From Streptomyces roseus (GTDB lineage Bacteria > Actinomycetota > Actinomycetes > Streptomycetales > Streptomycetaceae), in the NCBI RefSeq assembly GCF_001044425.1, contig NZ_LFML01000085.1:17246-81245 (forward strand): 64,000 bases of DNA. The letters run 5' to 3'. The position numbers were made by a program, and so were the translations under genes. The notes under the pieces are model-generated. The model had not been told where the DNA came from. It did not search any database and worked only from the letters and a program-made list of their open reading frames with translations. Within the stretch, counting starts at the first letter, position 1; every line of letters begins with the position of its first letter. Below, in pieces: positions 37,398 through 47,300 of this stretch.

Positions 37398-38477
37398 CTA
37401 GCCCGTGTCTTTCGGATCATGGGGGGCCGCCGCGGCGCGCTCGTACAGGGCCCGCACACCGTCGCCGAACAGGCTGCTGTACGAGGTCTCCTCGTCGCCG
37501 CCCCCGTCGCGGCCGCCGACCACCCCGATCAGGGTGTGCGCGTCGGTCAGCACCGGACCACCGCTCGTGCCGTCGGGTACGTCCGCGCAATCCAGCCGCA
37601 GTTGCGCGGGCCCCTCGGCACGGGCGGTGTTGAAGCACTCCACCGGGTACTCGGTGGCGTTCGGATAGCCCACCACCCGTGCGGGCGCGGGCAGTTCGGG
37701 CCCGAACCGGATCGTCTGGGCCCCGGTGGCCTCCTCCAGCCGCTCGCCGGGGTGCCCGGGGCGGCGCACGCGCAGGAAGGCCACGTCGAAGTCGGGGTCC
37801 TGGTCCTCGATCCAGCGGGGGTCTACGTCGACCCGGGTGGGCACCCAGACCCCGTACGGGGCCGCGCCGTCGCGGTATCCGGGCACGAAGGCCAGGTTCG
37901 TACGGAAGCCGAGGAACCCGCGGTACACGCAGTGGGCGGCGGTGGCGACGAGGTCGCCACCGGGGGAGTGGACCACGCTCGCCGAGCAGTGGTGGTCCTG
38001 GTCGGCGTCCTCGCCGGGGGAGAACAGCGCCCCGATCGCGGGCTCCGCGGCGGCGGGCCGCGCGACCAGGGGGTCGGAGGGCCGCCACCCGCCCGACCGC
38101 CAGGGCACGACGGTCGGCGGGCCGCCCGTGGCCCGCGCGGCCGGGCCCGAGCCGCCCGCGTCCCGCGCGCCCGTGTCCGGCGCGCCCGTCTCCCGCGCGC
38201 CCGTCTCCGGCGTGCTCGTGTCCCGCGTGCCGGTGTCCCCCGCGGCCGGCCCCGCCGGCGGGACCTCCCGCGCCGGGCCGGCCAGTACGGCCGCCGCCGC
38301 GCGGTCGGCCGACTCGGCGTCCTGGACGTAGCCGCCCTGCGCGGGATCCCCGTCCGCGACGTACGCCGCCATGCCGTACAGCCTCCACAGCAGCCCGGCG
38401 CACCCGATCAGCACGGCGCAGCCCACGCCGACGAGCAAGGTGACCCGTACGGCCCGCCCGCGAACCCTCGTGAACAT
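37398..38477 (-). CDS. Membrane-anchored trypsin-like serine protease
   Basis: 359 residues. A single N-terminal membrane segment (residues 11-30) is followed by a Pro/Ala/Thr linker with a repeated DTGxRDTG/ETGARETG pattern at 81-108, then a chymotrypsin-fold domain. The triad is His182 (TAAHC), Asp231 (DPDFDVAFLRV) and Ser305 (GTSGGPV). Cysteines near 164, 183, 281 and 297 suggest disulfides outside the cell. The substrate is unknown. It converges with the FAD enzyme gene. Confidence 0.87.
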   Translation of the reverse strand: MFTRVRGRAVRVTLLVGVGCAVLIGCAGLLWRLYGMAAYVADGDPAQGGYVQDAESADRAAAAVLAGPAREVPPAGPAAGDTGTRDTSTPETGARETGAPDTGARDAGGSGPAARATGGPPTVVPWRSGGWRPSDPLVARPAAAEPAIGALFSPGEDADQDHHCSASVVHSPGGDLVATAAHCVYRGFLGFRTNLAFVPGYRDGAAPYGVWVPTRVDVDPRWIEDQDPDFDVAFLRVRRPGHPGERLEEATGAQTIRFGPELPAPARVVGYPNATEYPVECFNTARAEGPAQLRLDCADVPDGTSGGPVLTDAHTLIGVVGGRDGGGDEETSYSSLFGDGVRALYERAAAAPHDPKDTG

Positions 38478-38703
38478 GCCGTACCACTTTCCGCCGGGAC
38501 GCGCCGGCCGGCGTCCCGGCCCGCTGCCTGTTCGACGGACGGCGCGGCGACGCCGGTTCCGGCTCGGAACGTGTCCGTCCTCACAGCGGGGGCGCCCGGC
38601 CGGAACCCGTCATCCGGCGTCCTTCCGCCCTTCACCCGACTCGCCTAATCTCCGGGCGGGTTGAGACACGGGCGCACCGACTGGACGGACAGGAGCCGAC
38701 AGC

Positions 38704-39771
38704 ATGAGATTACGGAACCGGATGGCGGGCGCGGTGGCGGCGGGCCTCGCGGCCCTGACGGCGGCCCTCGTACTGGGCACGGCCCCGGCGGGGGCGGCCC
38801 CCGCCAAGGCGGCAAGGGCCGCCGCCGACCTCCCGTACGCGGGATCGACGGGCGTCGGCGTGCACAACGCGTACGAGAAGGCCAAGTACCCGTACTTCGC
38901 GGACGCCCTCGACTCGGGCGCGGCCATGCTGGAACTCGACGTGTGGACCAACTTCTTCGGCAGCTCCTGGCGCGTCTCCCACGACAACCCCTTCGGCAAC
39001 GACAACAACTGCGAGAACGCCACCACCCCCGCCCAGCTGCGCACCAAGTCCCGCAACCAGAACCTCGCGGGCTGCCTCTCCGACATCCGCAGCTGGCACG
39101 ACGCCCACCCCGGGCACCGCCCGGTCGTCCTCAAGTTGGAGCTCAAGGACGGGTTCGCCGCCAACCTGGGCCGCGGTCCGGCCGAGCTCGACGCGCTGCT
39201 GAACTCCAAGCTCGGCGACGCCGTGTACCGCCCCGGCCAGCTCGCCGCCGGCCACCGGGACCTGGACACCGCGGCCCGGGCCGGCGCCTGGCCGAGCCGC
39301 GCCGCGATGGCCGGGAAGTTCCTGGTGGAGCTGATCCCCGGCACGCTGGAGGAGGGCAACGCGAACGACACGCTGTGGACCGACCGCGAGTACGCCCAGT
39401 ACCTGAGCGCCCTCGCGGCCGCGGGCCGCCTCGGCCAGGCCGCCGCCTTCCCGGCCGTGCACCGGGCCGAGGCCGGCGATCCGCGCACGCGGTACGCGGA
39501 CGCGACGCTCCGCCCCTGGTTCGTGGTCTTCGACGGGGACGCGAGCGCGTACGCGGGCGGCTCGATCGACACCGCCTGGTACGACCGCAACCACTACCTG
39601 CTGATCGCCACCGACGCCCAGGGCGTGGCCCCCGCCATCGACGGGGTGCACCCGACCGAGGCCCAGGCGCGGGACCGGGTCGCCCTGATGGCCGCGCACC
39701 ACGCGTCCATCGCCTCCGCGGACTGGTACCCCCTGCCATCGGTCCTGGCCACGGTCATCCCGCGCGGCTAG
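38704..39771 (+). CDS. Secreted Ca2+-dependent PI-PLC-like phosphodiesterase
   Basis: 355 residues with a signal peptide (MRLRNRMAG, hydrophobic core, ending near GAAPAKA). The mature protein has a PLC-like TIM-barrel: an early catalytic His in GVGVHNAYEKAKYPYF, then MLELDVWTNFFG with metal-binding Glu/Asp, and WRVSHDNPF with the second His. This pattern fits calcium-dependent PI-PLC-type proteins. Actual cleavage of phosphatidylinositol is inferred. The stop codon abuts a 33-bp palindrome. Confidence 0.82.
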   Translation: MRLRNRMAGAVAAGLAALTAALVLGTAPAGAAPAKAARAAADLPYAGSTGVGVHNAYEKAKYPYFADALDSGAAMLELDVWTNFFGSSWRVSHDNPFGNDNNCENATTPAQLRTKSRNQNLAGCLSDIRSWHDAHPGHRPVVLKLELKDGFAANLGRGPAELDALLNSKLGDAVYRPGQLAAGHRDLDTAARAGAWPSRAAMAGKFLVELIPGTLEEGNANDTLWTDREYAQYLSALAAAGRLGQAAAFPAVHRAEAGDPRTRYADATLRPWFVVFDGDASAYAGGSIDTAWYDRNHYLLIATDAQGVAPAIDGVHPTEAQARDRVALMAAHHASIASADWYPLPSVLATVIPRG

Positions 39772-39804
39772 TACCCTTATTGCGAACTGTTCGCAATAAG
39801 GGTA
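39772..39804. promoter_or_regulatory. 33-bp perfect palindrome before the tsaD-like gene
   Basis: TACCCTTATTGCGAAC (39772-39787), a central T, and the exact reverse complement at 39789-39804. It is A/T-richer than the genome average, fills the gap between two genes and lies 14 bp before an ATG. It could be a repressor operator (odd-centred geometry as in Fur-family sites) or a hairpin ending the PI-PLC transcript. There is no U-tract. Confidence 0.6.
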
Positions 39805-39818
39805 CGGGTGCGGGTCTG

Positions 39819-40883
39819 ATGGCGGCTTCTCCGGTGGTGCTCGGCATCGAGTCCTCGTGCGACGAGACGGGCGCGGGCATCGTGCGCGACGGCCGCCTCC
39901 TCGCGCACGTCGTCGCGTCGAGCATGGACGAGCACGCCCGCTTCGGCGGGGTCGTCCCCGAGATCGCGGCCCGCGCCCACCTGCACGCCTTCGGCCCGGT
40001 GGTCCGGCAGGCCCTGGAGCAGGCCGGACTGCGGGCCGCCCAGCTCGACGCGGTGGCCGTCACCACCGGGCCCGGCCTCTCCGGCGCGCTCCAGGTCGGA
40101 CTGGCCGGGGCCAAGGCCCTCGCGTACGGGCTGGGCCTGCCGCTGTACGGGGTCCACCACCTGGCCGGGCACGTGGCCGCCGACACCCTGGAGCACGGAC
40201 CGCTGCCCGAGCCCTGCGTGGTGCTGATCGTCTCCGGCGGGCACACCTCGCTGCTGCTCGTACGGGACCTCGTGCGCGAGCCGATCCTGCACCTCGGGGA
40301 CACCCTGGACGACGCGGCGGGGGAGTGCTTCGACAAGGTGGCCCGGGTGTTCGGCCTGCCGTACCCGGGAGGGCCGGCCATCGACCGGGCGGCGCGGGGC
40401 GGCGACCCGAAGGCGGTCCCGTTCCCGCGTCCGCTGACCGGCGGCCCGCGCGGGCGGGACCCGTACGCGTACTCCTTCTCCTTCTCGGGGCTGAAGACGG
40501 CCGCCGCCCGCTGGGCCGAGGGCCACCGGCAGCGCGGGGAGCGGCTGCCGGTCGCCGACGGGGCGGCCTCGCTCCAGGAGGCGGTGGCCGACGTACTGAC
40601 CCGCAAGGCGGTCGCGGCCTGCCGGGAGCACGGGGTGCGGACGCTGGTGGTGGTCGGCGGGGTGGCCGCCAACTCGCGCGTGCGGGCGCTGGCGGAACGG
40701 CGCTGCGCCTCGGCGGGGATCGAACTGCGGGTGCCGCCGATGACGCTGTGCACGGACAACGGCGCCATGATCGCGGCGATCGGAGACCTGCTCGTCCGCG
40801 CGGACGCGCCCCCGGCCCCGCTCAGCCTCACGATCGACCCGTCCGCCCCGCTGGAGTACGCGGCCCTCCAGCCGGTCGCCTGA
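39819..40883 (+). CDS. tsaD: TsaD/Kae1-family tRNA threonylcarbamoyltransferase, isolated copy
   Basis: A 354-residue ASKHA-fold protein that transfers the threonylcarbamoyl group to A37 of ANN-decoding tRNAs together with TsaB/TsaE. Family motifs are intact: VVLGIESSCDETGAGIV, GGVVPEIAARAH, the metal-binding VHHLAGHV, SGGHTSLLLV, YSFSFSGLKTA and TDNGAMIAAI with the third metal ligand. In Streptomyces tsaD normally sits with tsaB and rimI; none are here and a palindrome lies directly upstream, so this may be a second, specially regulated copy. That needs the rest of the genome to settle. Confidence 0.85.
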   Translation: MAASPVVLGIESSCDETGAGIVRDGRLLAHVVASSMDEHARFGGVVPEIAARAHLHAFGPVVRQALEQAGLRAAQLDAVAVTTGPGLSGALQVGLAGAKALAYGLGLPLYGVHHLAGHVAADTLEHGPLPEPCVVLIVSGGHTSLLLVRDLVREPILHLGDTLDDAAGECFDKVARVFGLPYPGGPAIDRAARGGDPKAVPFPRPLTGGPRGRDPYAYSFSFSGLKTAAARWAEGHRQRGERLPVADGAASLQEAVADVLTRKAVAACREHGVRTLVVVGGVAANSRVRALAERRCASAGIELRVPPMTLCTDNGAMIAAIGDLLVRADAPPAPLSLTIDPSAPLEYAALQPVA

Positions 40884-40996
40884 CGGCCCCGAGGCGGGCG
40901 GCCGGCGGCCCCGGGGCCGGGCCGTTGCCGGTCGGGGGCGGTGTCGTTGGGCAGTCCCGAAGGCGCACACGCGCGACTCGCGAAGGGACGTACGAC

Positions 40997-41665
40997 ATGG
41001 ACAGGGACGTCGACGAAGTGAAGACGGTGCACCTCACCCCCGAGGTGTACGCGTACCTGGTCGCGCAGGCCGGCCCGCGCAGCCGCGTCCAGGAGGAGCT
41101 GGTCGAGCGAACCCGCGAGCTCGGCCGCGAGGCGCAGATGCAGGTCCCGCACGAGCAGGGGGTGTTCCTGACCTTGATGGGCAAGATGCTCGGCGCCCGC
41201 CGCATCGTCGAGGTCGGCACGTTCACCGGCTATGCGACGCTGGCCCTGGCGGCGGGCCTGGTCCCCGGCGGGCGGGTCCTGACCTGCGACGTCTCCGAGG
41301 AGTGGACATCGATCGCCCAGGAGGCCTGGAAGGCGGCCGGGGTCGGCGACCGGATCGAGCTGGTGGTCGCCCCGGCGCTCGCGACGCTCCGCGCGCTCCC
41401 GCAGGAGCCGGTGATCGACCTGGTCTTCCTGGACGCGGACAAGCCGGGCTACCGCGCGTACTGGGAGGAGCTCGTGCCGCGCCTGCGCCCGGGCGGGGTG
41501 ATCCTCGCCGACAACGTCCTGTACGGGGGAGAGGCCGTCGACGCCGGCGCGGAGGGGAACGCCCTGGCCATCCGGGAGTTCAACGCGCACGTGTGCGCCG
41601 ACGAGCGCATGGAGTCGGTGATGCTGCCGATCGCGGACGGGCTCACGCTCGCGCGCAAGCGCTGA
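40997..41665 (+). CDS. SAM-dependent O-methyltransferase (caffeoyl-CoA OMT-like)
   Basis: A 222-residue class I methyltransferase of the catechol/caffeoyl-CoA O-methyltransferase family. SAM-binding motif I is VEVGTFTGYATLALA, motif II region CDVSEEW, and the metal-binding pair is in VFLDADKPGY and ILADNVLYGG. Such enzymes methylate catechol-like hydroxyls with Mg2+. GAAGGGA precedes the ATG. The natural substrate is not evident from neighbours. Confidence 0.88.
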   Translation: MDRDVDEVKTVHLTPEVYAYLVAQAGPRSRVQEELVERTRELGREAQMQVPHEQGVFLTLMGKMLGARRIVEVGTFTGYATLALAAGLVPGGRVLTCDVSEEWTSIAQEAWKAAGVGDRIELVVAPALATLRALPQEPVIDLVFLDADKPGYRAYWEELVPRLRPGGVILADNVLYGGEAVDAGAEGNALAIREFNAHVCADERMESVMLPIADGLTLARKR

Positions 41666-41714
41666 GGGGCCGATCGGGCATCCTGGGGCTCAACCGCACA
41701 CGGAGGAGCCCCAG

Positions 41715-42500
41715 TTGTCCGACCAGAATGCCGGAACGCGTACGACCCCGCACCGCCGCCACATCGACTTCGAGCGCCTGCACAACTTCCGCGACCTGGG
41801 CGGCTACCGCTCCGCGGACGGCCGTACGGTGGTCTGGGGCGCGCTGTACCGGTCCGATTCCCTGGGCAAACTCGCCGGGGCCGGCGGGGCCACCGGGCCC
41901 GGGGCCGACTGGGACCGCTTCCTCGGCCTCGGCATGCGTACGGTCATCGACCTGCGCTACCCCTGGGAGATCGAGGCGAAGGGCCGCGTCCCCGAGGTCG
42001 AGCGGTTCACGTACGCCAACCTCAGCATCGAGCACCGCCCGTACGACCAGGCCGCGATCGACCCCGGCATCGATCCCTGGCGCTACCTCGCCGACCGGTT
42101 CGCCGAGGTGGCCGAGGACGGCGCCGACGAGATCCGCCGGACCATCGAGCTCATCGCGGCCGGTCCCGGACCGGCGGTCTTCCACTGCACCTCCGGCAAG
42201 GACCGCACCGGCCTGATCGCCGCGTTCGTGCTGACCCTGCTCGGCGTGTCCGAGGAGGAGATCCTGGCCGATTTCGCGCTGACCGAGCTGGCCACCGCCC
42301 GCCTCACGGCCGACTGGCACGCAACCAACCCGGGGCGCGTCATGCGCTGGCCCTCGTACGGTCGCGCCCCGGCGCAGATCATGTCCCTCGTCCTGGCCGA
42401 CCTGGCCACAGGCTACGGATCTCCCGCCGAGTACCTCGCCTCGCGCGTCGGGATCACGCCGCGGACCACGGCCCGGCTCAGGGACCGCCTGCTGTGCTGA
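41715..42500 (+). CDS. Tyrosine-protein phosphatase (lipid/dual-specificity type)
   Basis: A 261-residue Cys-dependent phosphatase. The P-loop HCTSGKDRTG has catalytic Cys158 and Arg164, and NFRDLGGYRSADGR is the usual N-terminal signature of the PtpB/LipA-like family. It acts on phosphotyrosine or phosphoinositides in this family. Translation starts at TTG 41715 after GGAGGAG. It is a short distance after the O-methyltransferase and may share its transcript. Confidence 0.9.
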   Translation: MSDQNAGTRTTPHRRHIDFERLHNFRDLGGYRSADGRTVVWGALYRSDSLGKLAGAGGATGPGADWDRFLGLGMRTVIDLRYPWEIEAKGRVPEVERFTYANLSIEHRPYDQAAIDPGIDPWRYLADRFAEVAEDGADEIRRTIELIAAGPGPAVFHCTSGKDRTGLIAAFVLTLLGVSEEEILADFALTELATARLTADWHATNPGRVMRWPSYGRAPAQIMSLVLADLATGYGSPAEYLASRVGITPRTTARLRDRLLC

Positions 42501-42524
42501 GCAGCGGCCAAGGAACCAGAAACC

Positions 42525-42557
42525 CGCCAACTCGCGCCACGTACTTGTCAGTTGGCG
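42525..42557. promoter_or_regulatory. Inverted repeat upstream of secreted protease
   Basis: CGCCAACT (42525-42532) and AGTTGGCG (42550-42557) separated by 17 nt, about 70 bp before the protease start. Could be a regulator site or a loop in the leader. Confidence 0.3.
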
Positions 42558-42629
42558 TGGGGTATCCCAACAATGCACATGACAACCGGAGGATCTTCGG
42601 TTGCATCGTCATCAGAGGGGAACCCCCAC

Positions 42630-43466
42630 ATGCGCAAGCCTCTCGTCGGCGCCGTGCTCTCGCTGCTCCTGATAGGAGCGGCGGCAGCACCGGCCGTGGC
42701 GTCAACACCCCAGGACAAGGCGGCGGCGGCCGTCACCGTGAACTATGCGGGCACGGTCGCGCTCAGCAACTGTTCCGGCTCCGTCGTCCGCGTCCCCGGC
42801 TCCCAGCCGAACGACCCCGCGCTCGTCCTCTCCAACGGGCACTGCCTCGAGACCGGCTTCCCCGGGCCGGGCGAGGTCGTCAAGGACCGGTCGTCCAGCC
42901 GCTCGTTCTCGCTGCTCAACGCCTCGGGCTCGCGCGTCGCGACGCTGCGGGCGAGCAAGATCGCGTACGCGACGATGACCGACACGGACATCTCGATCTA
43001 CCAGCTGACCAAGACGTACGCGCAGATCCAGAGCCAGTACGGCATCGCCGCGCTCACCCTGAACGACGCCCGCCCGGTGCAGGGTACGGCGATCAAGGTC
43101 GTCTCGGGCTACTGGAAGCGGATCTACAGCTGCAACGTGGACGGGTTCGCGTACCGCCTCAAGGAGGGTGACTGGACCTGGAAGGACTCGGTCCGCTACA
43201 CCTCGTCCTGCAACACGATCGGCGGCACCTCGGGCTCACCGGTGATCGACACGACGACCGGCAAGGTCGTCGCGGTCAACAACACGGGCAACGAGGACGG
43301 GCAGCGCTGCACGGAGAACAACCCGTGCGAGGTGGACGAGACCGGCAAGGTCACCGTCCGCCAGGGCATCAACTACGCCCAGGAGACGTACATCATCGTC
43401 CCGTGCATCGGCGCGGGCAGCACCATCGACCTGACCCGCCCGGGCTGCACCCTGCCGAGGCCGTGA
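42630..43466 (+). CDS. Secreted trypsin-like serine protease
   Basis: 278 residues with a signal peptide (MRKPLVGAVLSLLLIGAAAA, cleavage near AVAS). The chymotrypsin-fold triad is visible: His71 in LSNGHCLE, Asp120 in TDTDISIYQL and Ser201 in GGTSGSPVID. Four or more cysteines (SNCSG, GHC, YSCNV, SSCN) imply disulfides. AGAGGGG precedes the ATG at 42630; the longer reading from 42552 lacks a ribosome site. Role in extracellular proteolysis inferred. Confidence 0.88.
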   Translation: MRKPLVGAVLSLLLIGAAAAPAVASTPQDKAAAAVTVNYAGTVALSNCSGSVVRVPGSQPNDPALVLSNGHCLETGFPGPGEVVKDRSSSRSFSLLNASGSRVATLRASKIAYATMTDTDISIYQLTKTYAQIQSQYGIAALTLNDARPVQGTAIKVVSGYWKRIYSCNVDGFAYRLKEGDWTWKDSVRYTSSCNTIGGTSGSPVIDTTTGKVVAVNNTGNEDGQRCTENNPCEVDETGKVTVRQGINYAQETYIIVPCIGAGSTIDLTRPGCTLPRP

Positions 43467-43474
43467 CGCACGGA

Positions 43475-43502
43475 GCCGCCCGCCCCCGGCGGGGCGGGCG
43501 GC
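43475..43502 (+). terminator. 12-bp GC hairpin after the protease
   Basis: GCCGCCCGCCCC (43475-43486), loop CGGC, exact complement at 43491-43502. No U-tract. Confidence 0.65.
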
Positions 43503-43629
43503 CGCCGTCCGGGAAACCGGCGGAGGCCGGACCGGACCTGGCCAAACCTGGCCGGGCTGAGCGCGGCCGAGGTCCTGCTCGGGCCGCATCCGGCGGGTCG
43601 CGGACGCCGGCGGTGCCGGGTATGCCAGC

Positions 43630-44229
43630 GTGAACGGGGTGCATGCCGCCCACGACGCCCTCACGCCCTTCCTGCACAGCGACATCCCGTACCTGGAGAA
43701 GGCCCTGCGCACCGTCGGGGTCTACGTACTGATCCTGCTGCTGCTGCGGATCGTCGGCAAGCGCCAGCTGGCGCAGCTCAGCAGCTTCGACCTGGTGGTC
43801 ATGCTGCTGCTGGCCAACGTCGTGCAGAACGCCGTGATCGGCCCGGACAACTCGGTCCTCGGCGCTGCCTTCGGAGCCGCCGTCCTGCTCGCCGTGAACA
43901 CCGTGGTGGTCCGGGCTGCGGCGCGCCACGAATGGCTGGGCCGCCTCCTGGAGGGCACCCCCACGACCCTGGCCCGTGACGGCCACTGGCTCACCGAGGT
44001 GATCCGCCGCAACGGCCTGCGCCGCGCCGACCTGGACGCGGCGGTCCGCCACCAGGGCGGCGACGACGTCGCGGAGACCACGGAGGTCACCCTGGAACCG
44101 GGCGGAGCCCTCGTGGTCCAGCTGGCGCAGCCCAACCAGTCGGCGGACAAGTCCGACATCGAGGCCCTCAAGGCCGCCCTGGCCGCCCTTGACGAAAAGG
44201 TGGACGCCCTGCGCAGCCGGTCCCCCTAA
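43630..44229 (+). CDS. DUF421 (YetF-like) membrane protein
   Basis: A 199-residue protein with three N-terminal hydrophobic segments (VYVLILLLLRIVG, FDLVVMLLLANVVQNAVIG, AAFGAAVLLAVNTVVV) and the family hallmark GKRQLAQLSSFDLVV. The C-terminal cytoplasmic DUF421 domain ends in a short coiled-coil-like helix (DIEALKAALAALDEKVDALR). The biochemical role of the family is not established. Start GTG 43630. Confidence 0.85.
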   Translation: MNGVHAAHDALTPFLHSDIPYLEKALRTVGVYVLILLLLRIVGKRQLAQLSSFDLVVMLLLANVVQNAVIGPDNSVLGAAFGAAVLLAVNTVVVRAAARHEWLGRLLEGTPTTLARDGHWLTEVIRRNGLRRADLDAAVRHQGGDDVAETTEVTLEPGGALVVQLAQPNQSADKSDIEALKAALAALDEKVDALRSRSP

Positions 44230-44303
44230 CCGGTGTCCGGCGGCGGTCCGGACCGGGCGGAACCCGCTGGTGGGCCGGAGGGCGGCCCCGTTAGCATCCG
44301 ACG

Positions 44304-47300
44304 ATGATCACGCCGGCGCTCCAACCGTTCCACGACGTCCTGCGGCGGGCCGACATCGGCCGGCCGGCCGAGCTTCCGGACGCGCGGCACTGCCCGCCGC
44401 CGGTCTTCGCAGCACTCGTCCGCAGCGACGACCCCCGCCTGCGGCACCTGGGACTGGTCCTCCTGAACGAGCGCGTCACGTCGGGCCGGACGGACGACGA
44501 GGAGGAGACGGCCGAGCTCGCGGCGCTGCTGCCGGCCGTGGTGGAGGGACCGCCGGAGTCGGCGCTCGTCCTGGCGCGGCTCCACGAACGCCTGGGCCCG
44601 TACCGCCGCGGGCTGCGCCGGCCGTCGTGGCGCACGGCCGAGCTGCCGGCACGGGTACGGATCGCCTGGCTGCGCGCCGAGCTGCTGAACGAGCCGACGG
44701 TGATCCGGACGGAGCCCCGGGGCGAACTGCTGTACCAGGCCGTACGGGAACTGACCGTCGCCCGCGCGCACCGGCCCGAACAGCTCGTGAGCGAGCTGGC
44801 GGCCGGCGGTGACCCGGTGTTGCAGGCGGCGGCACTGCGGCTGGCCCGGGAGGGGCTGCACGCCGCTCTGCTGGCTCCCGCACGGGTTCGCGGGTACCTC
44901 ATCGGCCTGACCGGCGTCGACAGCGCTGCCGTGAGCGCCGCCGCACTGGCCGAACTCGCCGAGCCGTGGGCCGCGTCGGCGCCCCTGCCGCCGGGCCGTC
45001 TTTCGCCCTGCCTCGCCGCCGACGCGGTGATCACCAGGCCCGAGGCGGCCGACGCGGCCCTCGCGGCCGCGGCCCGTCACGGGCACCGCGGCCTGCTCCG
45101 GCAGGTCCTCCAAGACCCGGACCTGCCGCCGGGACTTCGCCGGCGCGCAATGGAACTGCTCGGTGACCTCGCGGACCGCGAGGACATCGGCGCGCTGACA
45201 GCCGTCGCCGCAGGCGATCCGCTGCTGTTCGGCGGACCGGCGGTGGCCTGCCTGCGCGGCCTCCACCGGCGCGGGCACTTCCCGCGGGACGCACACGTCC
45301 CCGCCGTCATCGGCCTGGCCCTGACCGATCACTCGATCCCGCCCCACGAGATCGCCACCGTCCTGTTCACCTGCCGGCAGACGATGCTGCGCGTCCTGCT
45401 CGACGCGGACCCCGGCGATCCGAGCTGGCCGCGGCGGCTCGCACTGCTGGTCGCCCTCGCCGGGCAGGGGACGGGGGAGCTGCCGATCGGCGACGCGATC
45501 ACCGGGGCCCTGCCCTCGGCCCCCGCCCCCGGGCCGTTCCTCGACGCGATCCGCGCACTGCGCCACGCGGACGCCGAGGAAGCCGTGATCGCTCTCCTGC
45601 CGGCCGCTCCCGCAGCGGCCCTGGAGGCCCTGGAGGCCATCGGCGGACGCCGTACCACGACGGCCTTGAGGGAAGGGCTCGGCCTGGCCGCGGCGGAGGG
45701 CGCGGGCGTGATCGCGCCGCATCTGCGCGCGGTGCGCGGCCGCGCCCTCGAGGTGCTGTGGCACCTCACCGACGATCCGGCGCGGCGGCGTGCCCTCCTC
45801 GGCCGTCTCGACCCCGCCGATCTGCCGGCCCGCATCGCGACGGACCTCGGCGGCCCGGACGAGCGGGAACTGGCCCTCCTGAGCTCCCACTTGGACCCGG
45901 ACGAGCCGGTTGCGGCCCTGTGCACACTGGCCGCCCACGGCGCCGCCGGCACCCTGCCTGCCCTCTCGGACCTGCTCCTGCGCATCGTGGCCGAGCTGGC
46001 GGCGTCCCGGGAACCGGGCGCGGACGCCCCGCGCCCCGAAGGCAGCCGGGCCGCCGGCGAGCCCGCGGTACCCCAGGAGGTCCTGGCAGCCCTCGAAGGC
46101 CTGGGCCGCCGCCTGTACGAGCGGGGCCGGATCAGGCCGTCCTGCCTGCTCGACGCAGCGACCGGTCGGGAGGCCGGGCAGGCGCTCGCCGCGACCGTGG
46201 TCCTGGATCTGCTGGACCGCCCAGGACTGTCGGACGCCGAGCAGGCGATCCTGCTCGAACTCCTGCTCCGAGCCCCTTACGCGGGTACCCGCGCGCGGGC
46301 GCACCGCCTGCTGCGCCACCGCGACCGGCACGTGCGCAAGCACGTCATCGCGCTGCTCGCGCGCGATGCCGACGGGGACGATGCGCAGGCGCTGTCGGCG
46401 ACGCTGATCGCGCTGACCGCCGCCGAGGACGTCCAGAGCGTCCGGCAGGCGCTGCTCGCCCTCGGCCACGCCCGGGCCCGCTGGGCCGCCACCGCGATCG
46501 CCGCATGTCTCGACCATCCGAACATGAACATCAAGAAGACCGCCGCGCAGGTGCTGGTCCGGGCGGGTACGCCCGCGGCGGTACCGGCACTGCTCCGCCG
46601 GCTGGGGCGCCACGACAACCCGGGCCTGCGGGCCCTGCTCGTCGAGGCGCTGCGGGCCGTGCTCGGCGACGCGTACCCGGCGACCGTTCTCGCGGCCGCC
46701 GAGCACGGCGAGGACCGGCGCACCCGCGAACTGCTGCTGGCAGGCCTCGACGGCGCACTGTCGGCGCGCTCGGTCCGCGCACTGGACGACCAGGCATCAC
46801 CGGTCGCACCGACCCTGCTGGCCCTGGTCGCGGCCGGCCGGGTCGGCCTGGCCGCCGGGACGGCCGGGGAACTGTCGACGGCCATGGCCCGGCACGGGAT
46901 CACCCCGCCCGCCGCGTCGGGGCCGGGGCCGGACGGCGGGGCGGACCCTGACGTCAGGTCGCTGGCGGCGCGGGGCTGGGATCCGGCGGTCGCGCTGCGC
47001 ATCGCCGGGAGGCACGAGCAGCCGAGCCCCGCCCGACTGCGGGAACTGCGGGAGCTGCGGCCCATGCTGGGGGAGTGGCTCGGCCTGGCCGCATCCGAAC
47101 CCGCCGCGCGGGGCCGCGTACTGCGCCTGGTCCTGCGGCTGTGCCCCGCGCCGTGGACGGCCGGGGAGCTGAGGGTCTTCGCCCGGTCGACGGGGGTCCT
47201 GCTCGACGGGCTCGAAGGGGCTGCGGCCGAGGACCTGCACGGGCTCCTCGTGGTACTCGAAGCGCTCGCGCCGACTCTGCCGGCCGCTCAGAGGCAGGTG

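Noticed and set aside
38160..38245. Tandem DNA repeat resembling a small CRISPR or minisatellite
   Set aside because: The units are short, unequal and in frame, encoding the DTG/ETG linker of the membrane protease; there are no spacers of CRISPR size.
39772..39804. Palindrome read as a LexA (SOS) box because it contains GAAC...GTTC
   Set aside because: The actinobacterial LexA site needs four bases between GAAC and GTTC; here there is one. Geometry does not fit.
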